A DNA stretch of 11,988 nt. Source: Nitrospiraceae bacterium (lineage in GTDB: Bacteria > Nitrospirota > Thermodesulfovibrionia > Thermodesulfovibrionales > Dissulfurispiraceae). The notes below the pieces were generated by a model. The model was given only the letters and a program-made list of their open reading frames with translations, did not search any database and was not told the origin of the DNA. Positions within the stretch are counted from its first letter, which is position 1. Each line of letters begins with the position of its first letter. The stretch lies in NCBI GenBank assembly GCA_003170655.1, contig PMYY01000053.1, forward strand, positions 2,362 through 14,349, written 5' to 3'. This document shows, piece by piece, positions 1-5,749 of this stretch. Made by a program: the position numbers and the translations under genes.

Positions 1-2
1 TG

Positions 3-206
3 GGACTGGGCGAGAGGACGGCCGATGAACTTGGGCGAGGCATGCTTGACCAGATATATATAAAAGGTCCCAACGGCTATGTACTTATTATGGCAGCGGG
101 AGACAATGCGGTGCTCACGGCGATAGCAGGACCCGAGGCAAAGCTGGGACTGTTGCTCGTATACCTAAAGAAAGTCATACGCCAGATCGAGGAACTTCTG
201 CAATAA
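3..206 (+). CDS. Roadblock/LC7 (MglB-like) domain protein, C-terminal part
   Basis: The window opens inside this gene; 67 codons of the C-terminus are present, read in frame 3 and ending at TAA 204-206. The visible part contains a GRGMLDQIYIKGPNGYVLIM stretch, then an alternating hydrophobic strand and an AGPEAKLGLLLVYLKKVIRQ helix, which is the usual end of the Roadblock/LC7 fold: two strands followed by a helix containing 'AKLGL'. Proteins of this family in bacteria act as GTPase-activating partners of small Ras-like GTPases (MglA/MglB) or as stand-alone dimeric scaffolds. No MglA-like GTPase is visible here. The stop is 160 bases before the V4R-like gene at 367, so the two could share a transcript. 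The family call rests on pattern recognition of a partial sequence; the partner is unknown. Confidence 0.75.
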   Translation, partial: GLGERTADELGRGMLDQIYIKGPNGYVLIMAAGDNAVLTAIAGPEAKLGLLLVYLKKVIRQIEELLQ

Positions 207-366
207 CAGCTGTTTCGCCCTGCCGCAGCTGAACTCTTCGGAGCTTTGCCGGAAGTAGATTATAGTGTTTTTTTCCCTAGCGCATCATTCAAGAACCCTG
301 CAAACTCATCGATAACTATAGAATACCGTCACGAAGCAGTCATGCGTACAGGAGGGGGATAAGATA

Positions 367-849
367 ATGCCGGAAGAAGCTGACGTTTACAAAAACAACA
401 TAAAGGCGCTTTTGAGGATAATGGCCAGCCTGGCCCATGCTTCCGACACCTTGATCGGGAAGGCCTCAAATGCGCTGATGTATCAAACGGGAAAGGACCT
501 CGGCAGGATTGAGGGGAAGAAGCTGGACAAGACGGAAGATATAGCCAAGGCTCTTGACATGTTGATGAAAGCCGAAGAAGGAGTCTGGCAGATAGCTCTT
601 TGGAAGGACAATGGGGTTAAAGATTATATTTTTGAGGAAAACGGCATAAAGAAGGCCCGCCTGGTATTTGGAGAATGTCCGATTCGCCAGGTTTGCATGA
701 CTCACGGAACAGAGCAGGACAAAGTTATATGCAGGATAACTCACGGTTTATTTGCCGGGATGATGGGAGAAGTGCTCGGCAAAAAGGTAGATATTCATGT
801 GGAGCATGCCGGACCTAATGCTTGCAAGAAGATAATGGAAATGAAATGA
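367..849 (+). CDS. V4R-like small sensor/regulatory protein
   Basis: A 160-residue soluble protein. The N-terminal half is helical, with an ALMYQTGKDLGRIEG segment typical of V4R (4-vinyl-reductase-like, hydrocarbon-binding) proteins. The C-terminal half carries the cysteine-rich part: C104 and C110 in GECPIRQVC, C122, and C153 in EHAGPNACKK, where an [HC]-x-G-x-x-x-C ending is characteristic of the fold. V4R domains bind small hydrophobic molecules or metals and often serve as ligand sensors or assembly helpers. The start is supported by an AGGAGG at 350-355, about 11 bases upstream. The TGA stop overlaps the ATG of the hydrogenase small subunit (ATGA at 846-849), so it is translationally coupled to the hydrogenase. 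I infer a sensory or maturation role for the hydrogenase; the ligand is not predictable from the sequence. Confidence 0.6.
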   Translation: MPEEADVYKNNIKALLRIMASLAHASDTLIGKASNALMYQTGKDLGRIEGKKLDKTEDIAKALDMLMKAEEGVWQIALWKDNGVKDYIFEENGIKKARLVFGECPIRQVCMTHGTEQDKVICRITHGLFAGMMGEVLGKKVDIHVEHAGPNACKKIMEMK

Positions 850-1751
850 GCGACCAGCTGAAGATTTCGACCATCCCGCTTGATTCTTGCTGCGGATGTC
901 ATATGGCTCTTGTCAATCTGGGCACTGACCTACTGGATATTTTAGCGGCCAACGTGCTTGTTTATTCACCTGTTCTTATGGACAAGAAATCTATCCAGCC
1001 CTGCACAGTAGCGCTTGTCGAAGGTGGCGTGCGCAATCACGAAAATGCAGAAAAACTGAAAGAACTGCGGCAGAAGGCCGATATACTGATAGCGCTGGGC
1101 ACCTGTGCTTCATTCGGGGGCATATCGGGGATGGGGTCTGCATTCACAACCCTCGAACTGTTGACCAATGCCTATGGAGCGGATTTTTCGCCTGAAGACC
1201 TGCCGGTCTTAGAGCCGAGGGTCACGCCGATCGATGCCCACGTTGATGTTGACTACTATATTCCTGGTTGCCCACCTCCAATCGGACTGTTGAAGGAAAC
1301 ACTGAGCAGCCTGCTTGCAGGGGAGAAACCGCGTCGTGTCGACCTTCCTGTTTGCGCGGAATGCAAAAGAACGGTCAAAAAACATCTCCAGCCGGAATTG
1401 AAGCGTTTGGCCGACAACCTCCCTGAGCCGGATGAATGTTTGCTGTCGCAAGGGTTTATATGTCTGGGCTCGGTGAGCCGCTGCGGCTGTGGCGCAGTCT
1501 GCACCCACGCCGGAGTTCCGTGCAGGGGTTGCCGCGGGCCGATTGACAGGGTCTTCATCGAGCCGACACACGGAATACTGCATGACCTCACGCGCAGGAT
1601 CAGTCATTTTACCGGCAGTAAGGTTGCCGATATTGAATCAAGACTTGAAGACACCCTCCACACCTTCTACCGGTACACCTTGTCGGTCCCCGAAATGCGC
1701 CGCAAAGATGCCGAGCAAATCCACCAATTGATTTGGCGCATAAAAGTGTAA
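846..1751 (+). CDS. [NiFe] hydrogenase small subunit (group 3, MvhG-like)
   Basis: A 301-residue electron-transfer subunit of a cytoplasmic [NiFe] hydrogenase. I chose ATG 846, which overlaps the upstream stop as ATGA, over an in-frame ATG at 822 inside the V4R gene. The proximal [4Fe-4S] ligands are visible as C15-x2-C18 (SCCGCHMAL), C87 (LGTCASFGG) and C142 (IPGCPPP). A further domain holds C170-x2-C173, C198, C206, C213, C215, C219, C226 and C229 (GVPCRGCRGP), enough for two more cubanes, as in MvhG and sulfhydrogenase delta subunits. There is no Tat signal peptide, so it is cytoplasmic. HoxY-type (group 3d) subunits are much shorter and lack this second domain, which argues for group 3b/3c. 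C213 is an extra cysteine within the usual 'GCGAxC' motif. It lies 9 bases upstream of the large subunit. Confidence 0.93.
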   Translation: MSDQLKISTIPLDSCCGCHMALVNLGTDLLDILAANVLVYSPVLMDKKSIQPCTVALVEGGVRNHENAEKLKELRQKADILIALGTCASFGGISGMGSAFTTLELLTNAYGADFSPEDLPVLEPRVTPIDAHVDVDYYIPGCPPPIGLLKETLSSLLAGEKPRRVDLPVCAECKRTVKKHLQPELKRLADNLPEPDECLLSQGFICLGSVSRCGCGAVCTHAGVPCRGCRGPIDRVFIEPTHGILHDLTRRISHFTGSKVADIESRLEDTLHTFYRYTLSVPEMRRKDAEQIHQLIWRIKV

Positions 1752-1760
1752 GGAGGAATC

Positions 1761-3161
1761 ATGTCCAAGACAGTGACTATAAATCCGGTTACCCGCATAG
1801 AGGGCCATGGAAAGATTTCATTGGTCCGTGATGAGCTGGGGAATCTTTCCGACGTGAGGTTTTGCGTTCAGGAATTCAGAGGGTTCGAGAAGTTCTGCGA
1901 AGGAACTCTTGCAGAGGCGCTCCCCTCGATCACCTCGCGCATTTGCGGCATCTGCCCCATCCCTCATAATCTGGCTTCCATCAAGGCGATTGAAGAGTGC
2001 TTCGGGACCGTCATAACTCCTACCGCCGGGATGCTTCGCGAGCTTCTGGCGATGGGCCAATTTATCGAAAGCCACATGCTCTCATTGGCCTTGCTCAGCC
2101 TTCCCGACCTTGTCTCCAGGGACAGCAAGCCTGAACATCGCAATATCCTCGGAATGTATCAGGCAAATAAGGAGGCGGTCAAAAAAGCCCTCGAGGTCCG
2201 GTCGTTCGGCACCGCAATCTGCGGCATACTGGGCCGCAGCCCGGTGCATCCCATCGGCCCAAGGATCGGCGGATTCGTACTGCCCCTGTCTGCCGATGAG
2301 GCGAAACAACTTATCGAAAAAGCAGCCCCTATCGGCCCTGCCCTGGTCTGGTTCGGCCAGCTCATGCGCACACTCTTGGAGAAAAATGCCGATTACATAG
2401 AGACACTGGGAGATATTGAGACATCCTATATGGGCCTTTCCAAAAACGGAACTCTCTCTTTTTATGATGGAGACCTCAAAGTCATAAAGGAAAACGGCAG
2501 CCTCATTGCAAACTTCAAACCGTCGGCCTATTTCGACTTTATTGAGGAAAAGGTTGAAAACTGGAGCTATATGAAATTCCCCGTCTTGAAAACAGGGGAA
2601 AGATTCCGCGTCGGCCCCCTGGCGAGGGTAAACATAGCAGACACGATCCCAACTCACCTTGCCGCCCAGGAACTTCAATGGTTCAGAAGTCAATGGCCCA
2701 GACCGGCGCATAAGACATTATGTTATCACTACGCACGCTTTATAGAACTTCTCTACGCCTTTGAACGTGCCGTGCAACTGCTGGGTACTCCGGGTATCAC
2801 GGGAAAGGACATCTTCACAAAGCCCGAAATAAAGGCCGGCCTTGGCGTCGGAGTTGTCGAAGCACCCAGGGGCACCCTTGTGCATCGTTATGAACTTGAT
2901 GAAGAGGGCAAGGCGGTCAAGGTCGATATCATTGTCGCCACACAGCACAATAATTACGGGTATAATGACGCGCTGAAAGCTACAGCGCTGAAAATCATCG
3001 GAAACGGCGACCCTGACGAAAATACATTGAACAAGCTCGAAATGGTTGTCCGAGCATATGACCCTTGTCTTTCCTGTGCCACCCACGCGCAGGGGCAAAG
3101 CCCCTGGACCGTTGAATTGCTGGACAGCTCCGGCGTCCGGCTAAAGGAATGGAAACGATGA
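1761..3161 (+). CDS. [NiFe] hydrogenase large (catalytic) subunit, group 3
   Basis: A 466-residue subunit carrying the Ni-Fe active site for reversible H2 oxidation. The N-terminus has PVTRIEGHGKI. The first nickel-binding motif is RICGICP with C62 and C65, and the second is DPCLSCATH with C436, C439 and H442. All four nickel-ligating cysteines are present, so the enzyme should be active. In this family an endopeptidase cuts after the His of the second motif; here this would remove a 24-residue tail (A443-R466). No such protease is in the window. AAGGAGG at 1750-1756 is a strong ribosome binding site just before ATG 1761. The RICGICPIPHNLAS and DPCLSCATHAQGQ forms resemble MvhA/HoxH (3c/3d) more than periplasmic uptake enzymes. 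Its TGA overlaps the ferredoxin ATG. Confidence 0.95.
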   Translation: MSKTVTINPVTRIEGHGKISLVRDELGNLSDVRFCVQEFRGFEKFCEGTLAEALPSITSRICGICPIPHNLASIKAIEECFGTVITPTAGMLRELLAMGQFIESHMLSLALLSLPDLVSRDSKPEHRNILGMYQANKEAVKKALEVRSFGTAICGILGRSPVHPIGPRIGGFVLPLSADEAKQLIEKAAPIGPALVWFGQLMRTLLEKNADYIETLGDIETSYMGLSKNGTLSFYDGDLKVIKENGSLIANFKPSAYFDFIEEKVENWSYMKFPVLKTGERFRVGPLARVNIADTIPTHLAAQELQWFRSQWPRPAHKTLCYHYARFIELLYAFERAVQLLGTPGITGKDIFTKPEIKAGLGVGVVEAPRGTLVHRYELDEEGKAVKVDIIVATQHNNYGYNDALKATALKIIGNGDPDENTLNKLEMVVRAYDPCLSCATHAQGQSPWTVELLDSSGVRLKEWKR

Positions 3162-3442
3162 AAAAAGACCTTCAGATACTTCATGATAAGGACCGCTGCG
3201 TCAGCTGCAATGAATGTATAATAGTCTGCCCTCAGTCGGGCGAAGACAAAACCAATCCGGTCATTGTTGCTGCACAACATAAAGGAGAACCGCCTGAAAT
3301 AAACTGCATCGATAACTGCATCCAGTGCATGACCTGCTGGGATTTCTGCCGGGCACAGGCTATTACCTTCGTCAATCATCACCTTGTCCAACGCTTAGTT
3401 GTCAACGAAGAGGCGCTAAGAAAGGTTTCGAAGATTATATAA
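3158..3442 (+). CDS. 2[4Fe-4S] ferredoxin, probable hydrogenase electron carrier
   Basis: A 94-residue ferredoxin. The start is set at ATG 3158, whose ATGA overlaps the large-subunit stop; an in-frame ATG at 3149 would lie inside that gene. Two classical C-x2-C-x2-C-x3-C motifs are present: C14, C17, C20, C24 (CVSCNECIIVCP) and C54, C57, C60, C64 (CIQCMTCWDFC). The segment between them (about 30 residues) is longer than in clostridial ferredoxins, and it includes an extra C50. The second motif lacks the usual Pro after the last Cys. Tight coupling to the hydrogenase genes suggests it is a dedicated subunit or the electron acceptor/donor linking the small subunit to a further partner. It could equally be a structural subunit of the complex. 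Confidence 0.92.
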   Translation: MKKDLQILHDKDRCVSCNECIIVCPQSGEDKTNPVIVAAQHKGEPPEINCIDNCIQCMTCWDFCRAQAITFVNHHLVQRLVVNEEALRKVSKII

Positions 3443-3523
3443 AACTCAGCTCTTTAAGTTAGAAACTGGGAATCGTCGTTGTGGGCGCTAAGTCCCGTTG
3501 CAAGAGTGTTATTTAAAAATGCA

Positions 3524-3538
3524 AAGTAGTGACTACTT
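3524..3538. repeat. Short palindrome AAGTAG-TGA-CTACTT
   Basis: A perfect 6-bp inverted repeat with a 3-base centre, followed by AAAAAG. It lies in the spacer after the ferredoxin gene and before the small ORF at 3563. It could be an operator or a weak hairpin. There is no T-run on the + strand, so it is not a convincing intrinsic terminator. Chance occurrence is possible. Confidence 0.25.
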
Positions 3539-3562
3539 AAAAAGATAATAAATCTCCAGAGG

Positions 3563-3778
3563 GTGTTGATGGATACGAACTCGCCTGTAGCTTACCTGCT
3601 GGTTGCTGGAGCCGACACAAGTTATCTTGCGGATATATCCAAAGTCACTCCCGTCCAAAATAAATTATCAAAGATGAGCCCTCCTTTGGTTTATTCGTTC
3701 CTGGCAGAACTGTTATACAAATCAGGGCTCATCTTTGATAATTTATTTTGGACGGGAGTGGTTTACTATACTATATAG
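3563..3778 (+). CDS. Doubtful small ORF (71 aa) overlapping the large palindrome
   Basis: An open frame from GTG 3563, or more likely ATG 3569, with AGAGGG just upstream. It ends in TAG 3776-3778, three bases before the radical SAM ATG at 3782. The first 27 residues or so (for example VAYLLVAGADTSYLADI) have a protein-like composition. The rest is encoded by the arms and centre of the 37-bp inverted repeat and may be fortuitous. I recognise no family. It may be a gene truncated by insertion of a palindromic element, or a leader peptide coupled to the radical SAM gene, whose own ribosome binding site is poor. It may also be non-coding. Confidence 0.25.
   Translation: MLMDTNSPVAYLLVAGADTSYLADISKVTPVQNKLSKMSPPLVYSFLAELLYKSGLIFDNLFWTGVVYYTI
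3646..3760. repeat. Perfect 37-bp inverted repeat around a 41-base centre (MITE-like or very long hairpin)
   Basis: The left arm is 3646-3682, starting CACTCCCGTCC and ending GATGAGCCCT. The right arm is 3724-3760, starting AGGGCTCATC and ending GGACGGGAGTG. They are exact reverse complements over all 37 bases, and the unpaired centre is 3683-3723. Outside the arms the match stops, with only two G-U-type and two A-T pairs beyond. No target-site duplication is evident and no transposase is encoded. The right arm ends 21 bases before the radical SAM start. It could be a miniature inverted-repeat element, a degenerate IS end pair, or a regulatory RNA hairpin. It lacks a trailing T-run, so a simple terminator is unlikely. 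Confidence 0.9.
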
Positions 3779-3781
3779 GTC

Positions 3782-5074
3782 ATGAAAGTCCTTCTCATAT
3801 CCGAAAATAGCAATACGAGACTTGTTGCGCCGTTTCCCCTTGGACTTGCCTTTGTATCAGGATCTCTGAGACACTTCGGCCATGAAGTAGTGGTTCTCGA
3901 CTTTATGTTCCTCGCGGACTGGAAAGAAAGGTTGCGCACCACCCTCCGTGACTTTCGCCCCGACGCAGTTGGGCTCTCGCTCCGCAACATCGACAACCAG
4001 GATATGAGTAATCCAATTTTTTTTCTCACTAACCATCTGGACATTGTTTCGGAAATTCGCAGGCTCACCAACGTCCCTGTTATCATAGGCGGCTCCGGAT
4101 TTAACATACATCCGGTCGGCTGTCTTCGTTTTTTGGGTGCGGATCTTGGCATCTGCGGAGAGGGAGAAGCGGCATTGCCCATGCTTCTCGATGCCCTGCA
4201 GGACGGCAAGTTTGAAAAGGTTCCTGGTGCGGTCTGGAAGAAAGATGATCAGATTATAATTAACGATCTGCGATATCTTTCCGGCGACGAGCAATGGTCA
4301 TCACCGGCATACGGCGACTTCGATGTAACAGCTTATCATGAGTTCTCGAGCGAGCTGCCGGGCTGCATCACTGTGCAAAGCAAGCGGGGATGCCATATGA
4401 AATGCATATACTGCTCAACTCCGTTGCTCGAAGGGAAACATTGCCGCTCAAGAGATCTGCACCGATGTGTAAGTGAAATGGTAGCGTTAAACGCAGAAAA
4501 GAATATTCAACGTTTTTATGTAGTGGACAATGTCTTCAACTTTCCCCTCACTCAGGCAAAGGACTTCTGTAGGGAGCTTATTGCACAAGACCTTAAAATC
4601 AGTTGGCAGGCGATACTGAACCCTGCGTTTGGTGATGAAGAACTATTTGCACTCATGGGAAGGTCCGGCTGCAGATTCATTAGCCTGGGCAATGAATCAG
4701 GCCACGAACTAATTCTTAGGAACCTCCGGAAAGGTTTTACACTCAACAATGTTAGAAAAGCTGCGAGGCTCGCAAGAGCTAACGGCATTAAATACGGATG
4801 TTTTCTCCTGTTCGGAGGCCCCGGAGAAACGCAGGAGACCGTAACTCAGAGCATAGAATTCGTGGACAAACTTTCTCCTGATCTAGTTATGCTAAAGGCG
4901 GGGATACGCATATATCCGGGAACTCAATTGGAGTCCATTGCCCGTGATGAAGGTATGATTGAACCCGACGAGGACCTTCTTCATCCTGTTTTTTATCTGT
5001 CACCGGCAATCCGGGAATGGATCGGTGGTTACATGAAAGACGCGGTAGTTAATCGGCGTAACTGGAAGATTTAG
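3782..5074 (+). CDS. B12-binding-domain radical SAM protein
   Basis: A 430-residue enzyme of the class with an N-terminal cobalamin-binding-like Rossmann domain (about 1-150) and a radical SAM barrel (about 190-380). The N-terminal domain shows MKVLLISENS, PLGLAFVSGSLRHFGHEVVVLD, IIGGSGFN and GEGE (126-129). It lacks the DxHxxG base-off cobalamin motif, as many BchE-type members do. The radical SAM cluster motif is C204-x3-C208-x2-C211 (RGCHMKCIYC). Further markers are GNESGHELILRNLRKG (303 onward) and FGGPGET (344-350), the SAM-contact 'GxPGET' region. Such enzymes methylate or rearrange unactivated carbons; the substrate cannot be inferred from this sequence. The gene stands alone, not obviously part of the hydrogenase operon. 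Its AGG at 3777-3779 is too close to be a good ribosome binding site, which hints at coupling to upstream translation. Confidence 0.9.
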   Translation: MKVLLISENSNTRLVAPFPLGLAFVSGSLRHFGHEVVVLDFMFLADWKERLRTTLRDFRPDAVGLSLRNIDNQDMSNPIFFLTNHLDIVSEIRRLTNVPVIIGGSGFNIHPVGCLRFLGADLGICGEGEAALPMLLDALQDGKFEKVPGAVWKKDDQIIINDLRYLSGDEQWSSPAYGDFDVTAYHEFSSELPGCITVQSKRGCHMKCIYCSTPLLEGKHCRSRDLHRCVSEMVALNAEKNIQRFYVVDNVFNFPLTQAKDFCRELIAQDLKISWQAILNPAFGDEELFALMGRSGCRFISLGNESGHELILRNLRKGFTLNNVRKAARLARANGIKYGCFLLFGGPGETQETVTQSIEFVDKLSPDLVMLKAGIRIYPGTQLESIARDEGMIEPDEDLLHPVFYLSPAIREWIGGYMKDAVVNRRNWKI

Positions 5075-5084
5075 AGGCAACAGT

Positions 5085-5111
5085 GCATTGGAACCCTGCA
5101 ACTTCCATTGC
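5085..5111. terminator. Weak stem-loop after the radical SAM gene
   Basis: GCATTGGAA (5085-5093) pairs with TTCCATTGC (5103-5111) with one mismatch around a 9-base loop, 11 bases after the radical SAM stop. There is no U-tract behind it, so intrinsic termination is doubtful. Confidence 0.2.
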
Positions 5112-5118
5112 CATAAAA

Positions 5119-5373
5119 CTATATCTCAATTTTAGCTTTGAAAGTGGCAATGATCAGCTGGAGAGAGTCGCCCGTACCGATAATCGAGAGTGCGTCCAAA
5201 ACAGTGAAGATGCTTGGTTTTAATCGGTAATCTCCAATGTGGAACCTGCCGACTACTTCGTCAATGTTGTGTAAAGTTCTTATGCCAGCGTTTGATTTCT
5301 GAGATCGTAGGAAAGTAACGGCAATCCGCAGAAGAAGAATTAAAATCGCGTTCAGTATTTTGAAATTAATGTG
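5119..5373 (-). pseudogene. Start-less open frame on the minus strand, possible gene remnant
   Basis: On the minus strand, 84 sense codons run from just after a TAG (5376-5374) to a TAG at 5121-5119, with no ATG in frame. The translation begins with a hydrophobic segment (ILNAILILLLRIAVTFL) that could be a membrane helix, and continues with a soluble-looking part including VVGRFHIGDYRLKPSIF and ALSIIGTGDSLQLIIATFKA. The composition looks more protein-like than the opposite strand. I do not recognise the family. It may be the C-terminal remnant of a decayed gene or may be fortuitous. Confidence 0.25.
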
Positions 5374-5380
5374 CTATAAT
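5372..5380 (+). promoter_or_regulatory. Candidate extended -10 promoter TGCTATAAT
   Basis: TGCTATAAT is a perfect consensus -10 hexamer preceded by the TGn extension. The best -35 at 17-18 bases spacing is only a partial match (TTCAGT at 5351-5356). If used, transcription would start near 5387 and leave a leader of about 345 bases before the kinase start at 5733. This is a motif match only, in an A+T-rich stretch where chance matches are common. Confidence 0.3.
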
Positions 5381-5653
5381 TCAATAGATAATAGGATCTT
5401 TTCGCTCCACTCAAAGCTATTTTTGACCCTCTATAGAGATGTTTTTCATGGTTCCAAAAGAGGTTAGCGATTGTTGTAAATATGTAGAGCCGCTGAGAAG
5501 GCTGAAAGTAGTCACTGGATAGAGGTAAGTGGGGCAATTGCTCTCTTCTGTTAAAGCAGGCTTTTTGCACGAAGCCGCTGTCACTCAGTACACTTACCCC
5601 AACTTCAGGCGACTATCTCTACAAGTATTCATCCTGCAGCAAAACATGATTGA

Positions 5654-5749
5654 TTCAAGGATATCGGTGATTTGATCGAGCTTCGGATTTTAAATCGAGA
5701 CATCAGCGATCGAAAGGAGCTGGAGGTGGAACGTGGTGGAGGCAAATAG
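5654..5749 (+). pseudogene. Remnant of a PAS-domain tail in another frame
   Basis: After a TGA at 5651-5653, a 31-codon frame ends at TAG 5747-5749 and reads LRILNRDISDRKELEVERG near its end. 'RDISDRKELE' is the standard end of a PAS/PAC domain (compare RDITDRKWAEE at residues 460-470 of the next gene). It overlaps the ribosome binding site and start of the kinase at 5733 in a different frame. I infer that it is a fragment of a decayed or rearranged PAS-containing gene. A chance match cannot be excluded because it is short. Confidence 0.4.

Larger units (their letters stand above)
5075..5732. other. Gene-poor spacer of about 660 bases
   Basis: No convincing complete gene is seen on either strand. 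It contains a 9-bp stem with one mismatch at 5085-5111 (no T-run, weak as a terminator), a start-less minus-strand open frame at 5119-5373, an extended -10 promoter candidate at 5372-5380, an 8-bp inverted repeat GGTAAGTG (5524-5531) / CACTTACC (5591-5598) with a 59-base gap, and a PAS-tail remnant at 5654-5749. The mix suggests a degraded region between the radical SAM gene and the kinase operon. Confidence 0.6.

Noticed and set aside
207..366. Promoter for the V4R-hydrogenase operon (TATAGT near 260, TATAGA near 318)
   Set aside because: Neither -10-like site has a -35 match at an acceptable distance.
1209..1607. Minus-strand open frames of 111 and 132 codons inside the hydrogenase small subunit
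   Set aside because: They are antisense shadows of a strongly supported gene, with no recognisable protein features.
2082..2711. Minus-strand 209-codon open frame inside the large subunit
   Set aside because: It lies fully opposite conserved hydrogenase coding sequence, and its translation shows no known motif.
3683..3723. Sigma-54-like TGGCAG...TTATA in the centre of the large palindrome
   Set aside because: The GC of the -12 element is missing, so it does not match the TGGCAC-N5-TTGCA consensus.
3646..3760. Intrinsic terminator for the ferredoxin operon
   Set aside because: The stem is far longer than usual terminators, lies 200 bases downstream and has no T-run after it.
5352..5570. 72-codon minus-strand open frame in the spacer
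   Set aside because: No family resemblance, no good ribosome binding site seen and an ordinary chance length. It might be an upstream piece of the 5119-5373 remnant, but I could not support that.
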